64,000 nucleotides of DNA from JAICJC01 sp963709425 (lineage in GTDB: Bacteria; Actinomycetota; Thermoleophilia; Gaiellales; JAICJC01), in assembly GCA_963709425.1 (NCBI GenBank), contig CAVPWG010000003.1:33627-97626 (forward strand), read 5' to 3'. Each line of letters begins with the position of its first letter. Position 1 is the first letter of the stretch. A program made the position numbers and the translations under genes. The notes under the pieces are model-generated. The model was not told the DNA's origin. It worked only from the letters and a program-made list of their open reading frames with translations, and did not search any database. Positions 1 through 8,464 of this stretch are shown in pieces.

Positions 1-923
1 GAGAGCTGGAACCCGGGGTCGAAGAGCTCCAGCGGATCGAACCCGAGCACCACGGCCGCACCGCACGCCAGCAGGTGCCACGGCGGTGCCGGGCGCGAGG
101 CGAGCCATGCCGCCGAGACGAGGATTCCCGCGACCCCTGCGCGCACGATCGAGGGGCCGGCACCGGCGACGAGCACGTAGGCCGTCGTCACGCCCCCGGC
201 CGCCAGCCGGGCCAAGGTGCCGACGAGGCCGCAGATCCCAAGCGCGACGAGCGTGAAGGCGATCAGGAGCGCGACATTCTGGCCGCTCACGGCCACGACG
301 TGGTACAGCCCGCTCGCGCGTAGGCTCTGTCGCTCGGCATACGGGAGCCCGCTCGTGTCTCCCACCGCGATGCCGGCCACGAGCGCCCGTGCGGGCGACG
401 GTGCCGGCGCTGCCCCCAGCCGCGCGAGCACGTAGCGGTGGGCGGTGTCGACGTCGCCCCACAGGCCGCCCCGGCGGCCCACCATGACCGCGCGGGTCGC
501 GCGCAGCTCGAGGTGGATGCCCTGCGTCGCGTAGTAGTCGCGGACCACGGTGTCGAGCGGGCCGAGCGACCCGCTCACGCGGTAGATCCCACCCTGCTCG
601 AGCGCGCTGCTCCGCGCGACGAGGATGACCGTCTCTCCGGCTCCCGCGACGGCTGCCGCCGCGCGCGAGCCGGAGGGCTGGCCCGTGACGGTGGCCACGG
701 CGGTCGCCGGCCCCGGCGCCAGCGAGCGACGATCGAGGTCGGCCACCCGCGTCGAGCCCCACGCCACGGCGAGGGCGGCTGCTGCGGCGACGATCAGCGC
801 CGATCGGGCGCTGCGCGCGAGCAGGAGTGCCGGCGCCGCCAGAAACGGCCGGTGGAGCGCCGCCGCCACGAGCCCTGCGTCGGCTGCCAGGACAACGGCC
901 GCCGGCCGGTCAGAGGGTGACAT
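1..923 (-). CDS. comEC: ComEC/Rec2 DNA uptake channel, 3' part cut by window edge
   Basis: This is the N-terminal 307 residues of a ComEC-type inner membrane channel that moves single-stranded DNA into the cell during transformation. I translated the minus strand from an ATG at 923. The product has several hydrophobic segments, a ComEC N-terminal soluble region, then the competence-domain signature HVVAVSGQNVALL, and later LFDPGFQLS near the left edge, both typical of the family. The start overlaps the end of comEA by 14 bases, indicating translational coupling in a comEA-comEC operon. The remainder, including any metallo-beta-lactamase-like C-terminal domain, lies outside the window. Confidence 0.9.
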   Translation of the reverse strand, partial: MSPSDRPAAVVLAADAGLVAAALHRPFLAAPALLLARSARSALIVAAAAALAVAWGSTRVADLDRRSLAPGPATAVATVTGQPSGSRAAAAVAGAGETVILVARSSALEQGGIYRVSGSLGPLDTVVRDYYATQGIHLELRATRAVMVGRRGGLWGDVDTAHRYVLARLGAAPAPSPARALVAGIAVGDTSGLPYAERQSLRASGLYHVVAVSGQNVALLIAFTLVALGICGLVGTLARLAAGGVTTAYVLVAGAGPSIVRAGVAGILVSAAWLASRPAPPWHLLACGAAVVLGFDPLELFDPGFQL

Positions 924-1482
924 GGTCGCGCAGCGCCGCGAGCCGCGCTGGGCCGATGCCGCTCACCTGATCGAGCTCGGCCACCGAGCGGAAGCCGCCG
1001 TGCTGGACGCGGTAGTCGATGATGCGCTGGCCGAGCGCCGGGCCGATACCGTCGAGCGTCTCGAGCTGCTCGAGGGTCGCCGAGTTGAGCGAGACCGGAG
1101 CGGCGGGGATGGCCGCACCGTCGCCGGGGGCGGGAGCCGGGCCGGCGCCGCGCCGCGGGACGACGACCTGCTCCCCGTCGGTGAGACGCGCGGCCAGGTT
1201 CAGTGCATCGAGATCGGCCCGCCGCCCCGGGCGCGCCCTGCGGACGGCGTCGAGCACGCGCGCTCCCGCCGGCAGGCGGTACACCCCGGCCCGGCGCACG
1301 TCGCCGCTCACGTCGACGACGAGCACCTGCGGGCCCGAGCTCGGCGCCTCGACGGGCGGCGACGACGGCGACGAGGGATACCCGCCGTCTCCTCCGCTCC
1401 CGGAGCTATAGCGCCACCCGATCGCCAGGACCAGCACCACCGCGGCGACATAGAGGGCGAGCTGACGAGGCGGCGGAAACAC
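910..1482 (-). CDS. comEA: ComEA DNA receptor with SLBB and helix-hairpin-helix domains
   Basis: ComEA is the membrane-anchored double-stranded DNA receptor of natural transformation. The 190-residue product begins with one membrane segment (about residues 7-23), then a Gly/Ser/Pro-rich linker, an SLBB-like domain (about 50-110, VDVSGDVRRAGVYRLPAGARV) and a C-terminal pair of helix-hairpin-helix motifs (LETLDGIGPALGQRI and VSGIGPARLAAL) that bind DNA. Length and domain order are those of the family. It starts at a GTG with a purine-rich AGAGGA stretch upstream, and it is the first gene of the comEA-comEC pair. Confidence 0.95.
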   Translation of the reverse strand: MFPPPRQLALYVAAVVLVLAIGWRYSSGSGGDGGYPSSPSSPPVEAPSSGPQVLVVDVSGDVRRAGVYRLPAGARVLDAVRRARPGRRADLDALNLAARLTDGEQVVVPRRGAGPAPAPGDGAAIPAAPVSLNSATLEQLETLDGIGPALGQRIIDYRVQHGGFRSVAELDQVSGIGPARLAALRDHVTL

Positions 1483-1598
1483 GGACGCACATCCTCTCCG
1501 CGTCGACGGTCACGTCTCCAGGCCCGACGTGCGCCGATACCGCGCCGATCTCTGCGCCGCGATCGTGACGGGTGCCCCAACGGCGGGCATGCGATATT

Positions 1599-1611
1599 GG
1601 GGTCTGACCCC
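1599..1611. repeat. Short intergenic palindrome GGGGTCTGACCCC
   Basis: This perfect 13-base inverted repeat with one central base lies between the end of leuS and the start of comEA. It resembles two other GC-rich odd-length palindromes in the window, at 30959 and in the array at 41274. It has no T-run, so it is not a classical terminator on either strand. It may be a dispersed repeat or an RNA hairpin. Confidence 0.5.
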
Positions 1612-1621
1612 GCCTTTGCAG

Positions 1622-4090
1622 CTAGGCGGTGACCAGGCTGACCAGGCGGCCCGGGACGACGATCTCCTTCACGACCGTCGCGCCGTCCAGGTGGTGGGCG
1701 ACGTTCGGGACGGCGCGGGCGGCCGCGACGATGCCGTCCTGCGCGAGGTCGGCATCGACCGTGACCTCTCCGCGCAGCCGGCCGTTCACCTGCACCGCGT
1801 ATGTCACCTGGTCGGAGGCCAGCATGGCCGGGTCGGCGACGGGCCACGGGGCGTCCCACAGCCGCTCGCCGCCGAGCTTCTCCCACAGCTCGCACGCGAT
1901 GTGCGGGGCGTACGGCTGCACCACCGACACGGCGGTCGCCACGGCGAACCTCCGCTGCTCGGGCGTCGCGTCGCTCGCACCCTGAAGCGTGTGCAGGAGC
2001 TCGTGCGCGGCGGACTGCGCCGTGTTGAAGGCGAACCGCTCGCCGATGTCGTTCGTCACCCGGTCGATCGTCTGGTGCGTCTTCCGCACGAGGTCAGCGC
2101 CCGGGCCCACGGCCGGGGCCGAGTCCGGGATCCCCTGAGGCAGCTCCGCCGCCGACGCGTGCGCCAGCCGCCAGAGCCGCGCCAGGAAGCGGTGGCACCC
2201 CGCCACGCCCCCGTCGAACCACTCCGCGTCCTGCTCGGGCGGGCCCAGGAAGAGCGAGTACATCCGCACCGTGTCGGCGCCGAACTGCTCGACCATCGCG
2301 TCGGGCGCGATGACGTTGCCCTTCGACTTCGCCATCTTGGCGCCCTTGTAGTAGATCATCCCCTGGGTGAAGAGATTCGCGAATGGCTCCGTGAAGCCCA
2401 CGTAGCCCAGGTCGTACAGCGCCTTCGTGAAGAAGCGCGCGTACATGAGGTGGAGGATGGCGTGCTCGACGCCGCCGATGTACTGGTCGACCGGCAGCCA
2501 CGCGTCGACGGCCTCGCGGGTGAACGGCGCCGTGTCGTTCTTCGGGTCGGCGTAGCGCATGAAGTACCACGACGAGTCCACGAACGTGTCCATGGTGTCG
2601 GTCTCGCGCCGGGCCGGGCCGCCGCACGTCGGGCAGCTCACGTTCACCCACTCCTCGGCGGCGGCCAGCGGGGAGCGGCCGCGCGGGGCGTAGTCCTCGA
2701 CGTCGGGCAGGAGCACCGGCAGGTCGGCATCGGGCACCGGGACGATCCCGCAGCTCTCGCAGTGGATCATTGGGATCGGGCAGCCCCAGTAGCGCTGGCG
2801 CGAGAGCAGCCAGTCGCGCAGGCGGTAGGCGATCGTGCCGCTGCCGCGCTCGTCGGCCTCGAGCTGGGCGACGATGGCGCGCGCTCCCTCGGGCGCGGCC
2901 AGGCCCGAGAACTCGCCTGAATTGACGAGCACCTCGTCGTGGGTGTGGGCGACGTACGCCCCCGCGGGCAGCTCGGCGTCGCGCGGGGCGACCACGGGCC
3001 GGATCTCGAGACCGTGCGCTTCGGCGAACTCGTGGTCGCGCTCGTCATGGGCCGGCACGGCCATGATCGCGCCGGTGCCGTACTCGGCCAGCACGTAGTC
3101 GGCCACCCACACGGGAATCTGCTCGCCGTTCACAGGGTTGGTGACATGGCGGCCGGTGAAGACGCCGGTCTTCTCGCGAGCCTCCGCCCGCTCCACGGCG
3201 GAGCGGGCCGCAGCGTGGCGGACGTACTCCGCGACCGCCTCAGCACGATCGGAGATCGCGATCTCGTCGGCCAGCGGATGCTCCGGCGCCAGCACGAAGA
3301 AGGTCGCTCCGAAAAGCGTGTCGGGCCGAGTCGTGAAGACCGGCAGCTCGGTGCCGTCGTCGAGGGTGAACTTGACCTCTGCGCCGTGCGAACGGCCGAT
3401 CCAGTTGCGCTGCATCGTCACGACTCGCTCGGGCCACTGCACGTGCTCCAGGTCGTCGAGCAGCCGGTCGGCGTAGTCGGTGATCTTGAAGAACCACTGG
3501 TCGAGCGTGCGCGCCTCGACCTCGGACCCGCACCGCTCGCAGCGCCCGTCGATCACCTGCTCGTTCGCGAGCACCGTCTGGTCCTTGGGGCACCACTTCA
3601 CGACGGCGCTCTTGCGAAATGCCAGGCCCGCCTCATGGAGGCGAAGGAAGATCCACTGCGTCCAGCGGTAGTAGTCCGGCTCGCACGTCGAGAGCTCGCG
3701 GTTCCAGTCGATCGACCAGCCCATGCGCTTCATCTGGCGGCGGATCGCGGCGATGTTCTCGCGCGTCGATACCGCCGGATGGCGGCCGGACCGGATCGCC
3801 GCGTTCTCGGCGGGAAGGCCGAAGGCGTCGTAGCCCATCGGGTGCATCACGCGCTGGCCGTTCCGGCGCTTGTACAGCGTGACGACGTCGCCCATCGTGT
3901 AGTTCTTGACGTGCCCCATGTGCAGCTCGCCCGACGGGTAGGGCAGCATCTCGAGCACGTAGAATCGCTCGGCGGCGTCCCCCGGCGCGGGGTTGGGCAC
4001 GTCGAAGACGCCTTCTCGCTCCCAGATCTCGTGCCAGCGCGCCTCGATGGCGGCCGGGTCGTAGCGCGGGATCTGCCCGTTCGTAGCCAT
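1622..4090 (-). CDS. leuS: Leucyl-tRNA synthetase
   Basis: This class I synthetase attaches leucine to tRNA-Leu. The product is about 822 residues, normal for bacterial LeuRS. The HIGH motif is HMGH (57-60, in PYPSGELHMGH) and the KMSKS motif reads MAKSK in the C-terminal half. The CP1 editing domain is present (TTRPDTLFGATF). A CxxC zinc-type segment (WCPKDQTVLANEQV, then CERCGSE) is also seen. I chose the ATG at 4090 rather than the GTG one codon upstream, because a TAGAAT -10 box ends 6 bases before the ATG, giving a leaderless transcript. It stands alone downstream of a DUF2269 gene. Confidence 0.97.
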   Translation of the reverse strand: MATNGQIPRYDPAAIEARWHEIWEREGVFDVPNPAPGDAAERFYVLEMLPYPSGELHMGHVKNYTMGDVVTLYKRRNGQRVMHPMGYDAFGLPAENAAIRSGRHPAVSTRENIAAIRRQMKRMGWSIDWNRELSTCEPDYYRWTQWIFLRLHEAGLAFRKSAVVKWCPKDQTVLANEQVIDGRCERCGSEVEARTLDQWFFKITDYADRLLDDLEHVQWPERVVTMQRNWIGRSHGAEVKFTLDDGTELPVFTTRPDTLFGATFFVLAPEHPLADEIAISDRAEAVAEYVRHAAARSAVERAEAREKTGVFTGRHVTNPVNGEQIPVWVADYVLAEYGTGAIMAVPAHDERDHEFAEAHGLEIRPVVAPRDAELPAGAYVAHTHDEVLVNSGEFSGLAAPEGARAIVAQLEADERGSGTIAYRLRDWLLSRQRYWGCPIPMIHCESCGIVPVPDADLPVLLPDVEDYAPRGRSPLAAAEEWVNVSCPTCGGPARRETDTMDTFVDSSWYFMRYADPKNDTAPFTREAVDAWLPVDQYIGGVEHAILHLMYARFFTKALYDLGYVGFTEPFANLFTQGMIYYKGAKMAKSKGNVIAPDAMVEQFGADTVRMYSLFLGPPEQDAEWFDGGVAGCHRFLARLWRLAHASAAELPQGIPDSAPAVGPGADLVRKTHQTIDRVTNDIGERFAFNTAQSAAHELLHTLQGASDATPEQRRFAVATAVSVVQPYAPHIACELWEKLGGERLWDAPWPVADPAMLASDQVTYAVQVNGRLRGEVTVDADLAQDGIVAAARAVPNVAHHLDGATVVKEIVVPGRLVSLVTA

Positions 4091-4096
4091 CACGGG

Positions 4097-4102
4097 ATTC
4101 TA
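4097..4102 (-). promoter_or_regulatory. Leaderless -10 box of leuS
   Basis: TAGAAT on the minus strand is followed by 6 bases and then the leuS ATG, with no ribosome binding site. This suggests that the mRNA begins at or next to the start codon. Confidence 0.6.
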
Positions 4103-4112
4103 CGCAGGGCGC

Positions 4113-4595
4113 TTACGCTCCGGGTTTGACCACCATGTCGAAGATGACCAGGAGCAGCAGCGCGAGCTCGAATCGCGACACGAGGAAGATGCGGTTGATC
4201 TGGCGCTTCGCCTCGGGCGAGTCGAGCCCGCCCTGCTCGATCGTCCGGGCGATCCGCCCGGCCTGGGGACCGATGAAGCCGGCGCCGATCGCGATCGAGA
4301 CGAGGATCATCGCAAGGCCGACCTGCACCCAGGTCTGGTCGTAGCTCCAGGCGCCGCCGGACTCGTGGATCGTGAAGATCCCCGAGACCAGGAGGATGAT
4401 CGACGACGGCAGATAGATGGCGTTGCCGACGAACTCGGCGTCCTTCGCGAACGTCGCCATACGCGCGCCGTCGCCGGTCCCGTTGATCCGGATCGCGAAC
4501 GTCTGGAGTGTGCACGCGCCGCCGACCCAGACCACGGCCGAGAGGACGTGTACGAACTTCAGCGAGTTGTATGTCGTGACGACAAGCTCGAACAT
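4113..4595 (-). CDS. DUF2269-like integral membrane protein
   Basis: This 160-residue membrane protein has four hydrophobic segments (about 10-30, 52-75, 85-108 and 137-155). The opening SLKFVHVLSAVVWVGGACTLQ carries a membrane-embedded histidine typical of DUF2269 and related CopD-like four-helix proteins. The function of the family is unknown; heme or copper handling has been suggested for relatives, but nothing here proves it. It lies 22 bases upstream of leuS, which seems to have its own promoter. It is divergent from the metallo-beta-lactamase-fold gene at 4670. Confidence 0.75.
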   Translation of the reverse strand: MFELVVTTYNSLKFVHVLSAVVWVGGACTLQTFAIRINGTGDGARMATFAKDAEFVGNAIYLPSSIILLVSGIFTIHESGGAWSYDQTWVQVGLAMILVSIAIGAGFIGPQAGRIARTIEQGGLDSPEAKRQINRIFLVSRFELALLLLVIFDMVVKPGA

Positions 4596-4653
4596 GGTCG
4601 CGGGAAGTCCTACCGTCGGGCGGCTGCGAGGTCAAGCCAGAGCCGGGGGGCGG

Positions 4654-4659
4654 TAGAAT
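4654..4659 (+). promoter_or_regulatory. Probable -10 box for the MBL-fold gene
   Basis: TAGAAT lies 10 bases before the GTG at 4670. This is slightly farther than at the other leaderless-type starts in this window, but again there is no ribosome binding site. Confidence 0.45.
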
Positions 4660-4669
4660 CGCCGACGCG

Positions 4670-5423
4670 GTGATCCTGCGTCCGTTCCTCTACGAGCCCA
4701 CCGCCTGCGCGAGCTACCTGTTCGGCTGCACGACGCACGCCAGGCTGGCGGTCGTCGACCCTCACGTCGAGCTCGTCGAGAGCTACGTTGACGCGGCGGC
4801 AACGGCCGGCGAGATCGTGGCCGTCTTCGAGACGCACGTCCAGGCCGACCACGTCTCCGGCCTTCCTGATCTTGTCGCCGCGACCGGCGCGACGCCCTAC
4901 CTCCCGGCCGGCGCGACCGTCGACTTCCCCCACCATGCACTCGAGGACGGCCAGCGCGTCGAGCTGGGCAACACGATCGTGACGGCGATGGCGACGCCCG
5001 GCCATGCGCCTGCGCACCACGCGTTCGTCGTCGCCGACCGGCGCCGCGGGACGGAGGAGCCCTGGCTGGTCTTCACAGGCGACTCCCTCCTCGTGAACGA
5101 CGTCGGCCGGCCCGGACCTGCACGCCGGCGGCGTCGACCCGCGGCCGCTGGCCCTCGAGCAGCACGCGTCGATCGCGCGTCTCATGGCGCTCCCCGACCA
5201 CGTCGTCGTCTATCCCAGCCACTACGGCGGGTCGGTGTGCGGGCGCGGCCTCTCGGGGAATCCGATCTCCTCGATCGGATTCGAGCGGGCCCACAACCGC
5301 GCGCTCCGGACTTCCGACGCAGACGCGTTCGCCGACGCGCTGCTCGAGGACATGCCGCCGGCGCCGCCCGACCAGGCGGCGATCGTCGCGGCCAATCGCG
5401 CGGGAGCGGCCGTCTCCGGCTGA
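4670..5423 (+). pseudogene. Metallo-beta-lactamase-fold hydrolase (persulfide dioxygenase-like), single frameshift
   Basis: The first part encodes an MBL-fold protein resembling ETHE1/glyoxalase II-type hydrolases: ETHVQADHVSG (metal site, residues 55-64), GHAPAHH and FTGDSLLVNDVGRP. At about 5114 one extra G moves the frame. The missing continuation is intact in the next frame (DLHAGGVDPRPLALEQH to YPSHYGGSVCG) and ends at 5423. With the G removed the protein would be about 250 residues, full length. The canonical HxHxDH metal motif reads H56-V-Q-A-D-H61, with Gln in place of the second His; I recall such a variant in actinobacterial relatives. Either a recent mutation or a sequencing error explains the frameshift. 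Confidence 0.75.
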
Positions 5424-5487
5424 CGCGGGGCCCTGCCGGCGAGACCCTGCGGCCTCACCCGCGAAGAGGCTGCCGATGCTGCAGGTG

Positions 5488-6252
5488 CTAGCGCTTGTAG
5501 CGGCGGCGGATCGTGAGGCGGGACTTGAGCGCGTGCAGCTCCGCACGGTTCTGGGCGCGGGCGGCGACCAGGTCCGGCCGGCGCTCCGCGACATCGCCGT
5601 CCTCGCCTGACTCCGCGATCGCAGACACGGCCTCGCGATCATGCTCGGCGATGGCGTTCACCTCGCACCCGATCCGGTGGCGGCCGAACGCCACAGCCTC
5701 GTCGCGGACGACCTGCGCCTCGAGCGTGATCGGCCGGGCTCCGGCGTAGATCGAGAGCATGACGCGGTCGCCGATGGCGAGCGGGAGCTCGCTCACGAAC
5801 GCCACGCCGTTCTCCGAGATGTCCGCCAGGCGCGCGCTGATGCGCTGGCCGGCGTCGAGCTCGGTCGAGTAGAGGACGACCGCCTCGGCCTGGTCGGTGC
5901 GGCGGGCGCGCTTGGCCCGACGGTGCCCGGGCTGGTGCGCGATCGAGATGACCGACAGGTGAAGCAGCGTCTGGTCGCCGGACTGGAAGTAGGCCTTGTC
6001 GACCTTGAGCGAGATGTCGTAGCCGCCGCCGCCTGCGTCGCGAAGCGGACAGACGATGATGAGGTCCTGCTGCATCAGGATCTGCGGCGCATAGCCCACG
6101 AGCAGGCCGTGGTCGAGATCGGCGAGGACGACCTCGGCGACGCCGCCCTCCGCGGAGAACACCCCGATCGTCGTCGGGAAGGCGGGGAGCATGGCGAGGA
6201 ACTCGTCGAGCATGCGGTCTGCGTCGGATTGTTCGAAGAGCGGCTGGGACAT
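5488..6252 (-). CDS. PilZ-domain protein, likely c-di-GMP receptor
   Basis: The 254-residue product has an N-terminal region of about 105 residues resembling a YcgR-like flagellar-brake domain, then a PilZ domain. The c-di-GMP-binding signature is present as RRAKR (111-115) and DISENG (144-149; D/NxSxxG). The open frame extends far upstream only because of high GC. I chose the ATG at 6252, which begins a normal-looking protein (MSQPLFEQSDADRML). The basic C-terminus (KSRLTIRRRYKR) may contact membrane or nucleic acid. No pilus or flagellar genes are adjacent, so the output controlled by c-di-GMP is unknown. Confidence 0.85.
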   Translation of the reverse strand: MSQPLFEQSDADRMLDEFLAMLPAFPTTIGVFSAEGGVAEVVLADLDHGLLVGYAPQILMQQDLIIVCPLRDAGGGGYDISLKVDKAYFQSGDQTLLHLSVISIAHQPGHRRAKRARRTDQAEAVVLYSTELDAGQRISARLADISENGVAFVSELPLAIGDRVMLSIYAGARPITLEAQVVRDEAVAFGRHRIGCEVNAIAEHDREAVSAIAESGEDGDVAERRPDLVAARAQNRAELHALKSRLTIRRRYKR

Positions 6253-6317
6253 GGCTGCCTGTCTAATCGGCGGGGACTCACCCGGGCTTGAACGTGAAGA
6301 GCCCCGGGGCCGAGCGC

Positions 6318-6968
6318 TCAGGAGTGCTCGGAGTGCGGGGGTGCGAGCTGGTGGTGAAACCCGTGCTGGACGAAGTCGTCCAGGTGGGCGGTGACGGCCT
6401 GCGCGAATCTGGCCGCCTGCTGCTTGGTGAGGCGGCCGGACTTGACCGCGGCGGCCAGGCGGGCCCGGAACGACGCCGTCATCGCGGCCTCGAGGCCGGA
6501 TGTCGTCTTGCCGTTCGCCTTCGCAACCTGGGCCAGCGTCTTGCCGGAGGCCAGCGCCGTGTGAAGCTCGTCCTCGGAGACGCCCAGGTACTTCGCCGCC
6601 GAGTCGAACGGCGTGGGGCCATGATGATCGAACGGGCCGTGGCCATGGAGCCGGTCGTGATCGACGCCGCCGCGCGGGCCGCCGAAGAAGAACGGTCCCC
6701 CGGGATGCGCCTTGACGCGGGCCTCGATCGCGTCGGCCTGGGCCCGAGTCAGCCTGCCGGCCTTGACCGCCGCCTCGATGCGGTCGATCACGGTCGCCTG
6801 GTATGCCTCCCTGACCTTGGCCGGCGACACGCCGAGATGACGGGCGAAGTCGCCGACGAAGGAGTCGCCGACCGTGCTGGACTCGTGGGCGAGAGCAGTC
6901 CCGCCGATGGCCGCCACCGCCGCCACCGCCGTACCGATCATGATCACTCGCCGCACGCGTCGGCCCAT
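6318..6968 (-). CDS. Secreted protein with two DUF2680-like helical repeats
   Basis: This 216-residue protein starts with a signal peptide (VRRVIMIGTAVAAVAAIGGTALA). It contains two related helical units, one from about 40 (ARHLGVSPAKVREAYQATV, then AVKAGRLTRAQADAIEARV) and one from about 122 (AKYLGVSEDELHTALASGK, then AVKSGRLTKQQAARFAQAV). A His/Gly/Phe-rich linker joins them. The pattern resembles DUF2680-type exported proteins of unknown role. A GAGGAGG ribosome binding site sits just before the ATG, so unlike many neighbours it has a leader. It is divergent from the secreted protein at 7077. Confidence 0.7.
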   Translation of the reverse strand: MGRRVRRVIMIGTAVAAVAAIGGTALAHESSTVGDSFVGDFARHLGVSPAKVREAYQATVIDRIEAAVKAGRLTRAQADAIEARVKAHPGGPFFFGGPRGGVDHDRLHGHGPFDHHGPTPFDSAAKYLGVSEDELHTALASGKTLAQVAKANGKTTSGLEAAMTASFRARLAAAVKSGRLTKQQAARFAQAVTAHLDDFVQHGFHHQLAPPHSEHS

Positions 6969-7076
6969 ACCGCCTCCTCGAGAACCGGGTTCCTGGTCTC
7001 ACTATGGGGGATGAACCGGCTCCTGGCAATGCCTTCCAGCGGCGAGCCGGGCGTAACGCCCGAGGCGCGGCGTGCG

Positions 7077-7697
7077 ATGTTTTGTCACGTGGCCCGCGTC
7101 GTCCCAAGGCTCCGACTTCTCGTGCTCGGTGCTCTCGCCGCAGTCGTGTCGCTCGTGGGTGGTGCGCCGCCCGCCATCGCCACGCCTCCGCGGCTCCCGA
7201 ACCTGCTGACGAACGGCGGGTTCGAGCACCCCCGGATCCCGGCCGGAAGCTCCCACCCCTTCGCGTCGATCCCCGGCTGGCATCTGGCGTTCGGGCCGGA
7301 CATCGAGCTTCAGAACCACGTCGCCGGGGCGCCGGCGGCCGGCCGGCAACTCGTCGAGCTCGACTCGGACGCGTCGAGCGGGATCTTCCAGCGCGTGCGG
7401 ACCGAGCCCGACCGGCTGTATCGCCTCCAGCTGCTCGTATCCGCGCGGCCGGGGACGTCGGCTGCCGAGAACGTGCTCGTCGTGAAGTGGCACCGGCAGG
7501 CCGTCGCACGGATCGCCCTCAACGGACGCGGCCTCACGCACACCGAGTGGCACGAGTACGCATTCAAGCTGCGCGCCACCGGTCGCAGGACTCGGCTCGA
7601 GCTCGACGACGCCGGGATCTCCGACTCGGTGGGGACCTACGTTGACGCTGTCAAGGTGACGTTCTGGCGAGGGCATCCGACAGCGCTGCCTCGCTGA
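7077..7697 (+). CDS. Secreted DUF642/choice-of-anchor-like carbohydrate-binding protein
   Basis: The 206-residue product has a signal peptide (LRLLVLGALAAVVSLVGGAPPAIA) followed by one beta-sandwich domain. Its hallmarks are LLTNGGFEHPRIPAGS, IPGWHLAFGPDIELQ, QLVELDSDASSGIFQ and YVDAVKVTFW. These match DUF642-type galactose-binding-like domains, described mostly in plant cell walls and in bacterial exported proteins. No catalytic domain is attached. An in-frame ATG at 7011 would add 22 residues; the 7077 start places the signal peptide correctly. The true ligand is unknown. Confidence 0.65.
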   Translation: MFCHVARVVPRLRLLVLGALAAVVSLVGGAPPAIATPPRLPNLLTNGGFEHPRIPAGSSHPFASIPGWHLAFGPDIELQNHVAGAPAAGRQLVELDSDASSGIFQRVRTEPDRLYRLQLLVSARPGTSAAENVLVVKWHRQAVARIALNGRGLTHTEWHEYAFKLRATGRRTRLELDDAGISDSVGTYVDAVKVTFWRGHPTALPR

Positions 7698-7756
7698 CGC
7701 AGGCTGCGAGCCGAGGGCGGCCGGCCGATGCGCCGAATTTGCGCGACACTATCGCC

Positions 7757-8464
7757 ATGGCTCACACGCTCAGGCCCCTGCCCGAGACCTACGGGCGGAC
7801 GCTGGCCGACCTCCACCGGCTCGCCGTCTACGTGGTCTCCCCGGCACAACGGCTCGTGAACGGCGAGATCATCATGCAGTCCACCCACGGCGGATTCTCC
7901 ACGTTTGACTACGCGGGTCACGTGACGCGCGTGGTCGACGACCGGCTCGTGGTCGACGGTGCGGCGCACCCGATCACCAGTCTGCGCGAGGCGGCGCGAA
8001 CGCTCGGAATCGAGCCCGACGTCGGCCAGCAGGAGCAATTCGACGTGCCCCCGCACGGCGACCTCGACGAGCCTCTCGTGATCGACCTCACGGCGGCCGC
8101 CGTCCTCGCCGACTGGTTCGAGTTCGCCACGTCGGCGCTCGAGCACCTCCGCGCCGACGCCGGGCCCGATGACGACGTCACGATCGTCCGCATCTGGCCG
8201 GAGCACTTCGACGCCGCGGTCGACATGGGCGATGGCGGGCACCGGGCGACGTACGGCGCCTCTCCGGGCGACCGTCATCACGGCGAGCCGTACCTGTACG
8301 CCTCGCCGTGGGCCGGCCGCATCGACCCGTTCTTCGGCGATCCGTCCTTCACGGGAGCCGCGCTCACGTATGCCGAGCTGCTCGCGGCGCCCAATTCGGC
8401 GCGTGCCGCGTCGGAGTTCCTCGACGAGGCGCGAAACCGAGTGGTGACGGCGGCGCCGGTCTAG
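7757..8464 (+). CDS. Hypothetical cytoplasmic protein
   Basis: This 235-residue protein is acidic and has no signal peptide or membrane segment. I do not recognise the family. Codon third positions are strongly G/C, as in its neighbours, which supports a real gene. Notable stretches are LHRLAVYVVSPAQRLVNGEI near the N-terminus, a central helical part (LVIDLTAAAVLADWFEF) and a tyrosine/proline-rich segment (YGASPGDRHHGEPYLYASPW). The ATG at 7757 is preferred over an upstream TTG at 7739. Its stop overlaps the 3' end of the convergent MarR-GNAT gene by 4 bases. Confidence 0.6.
   Translation: MAHTLRPLPETYGRTLADLHRLAVYVVSPAQRLVNGEIIMQSTHGGFSTFDYAGHVTRVVDDRLVVDGAAHPITSLREAARTLGIEPDVGQQEQFDVPPHGDLDEPLVIDLTAAAVLADWFEFATSALEHLRADAGPDDDVTIVRIWPEHFDAAVDMGDGGHRATYGASPGDRHHGEPYLYASPWAGRIDPFFGDPSFTGAALTYAELLAAPNSARAASEFLDEARNRVVTAAPV

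Noticed and set aside
1529..2920. Long plus-strand open frame of 463 residues
   Set aside because: It is antisense to leuS, is Arg/Val/His-rich and shows no domain; a typical high-GC shadow.
5488..7509. A single 673-residue minus-strand protein
   Set aside because: Only the last 254 residues (PilZ protein from ATG 6252) have sensible composition; the upstream Arg/Pro-rich part is antisense to other genes and is open only because of high GC.
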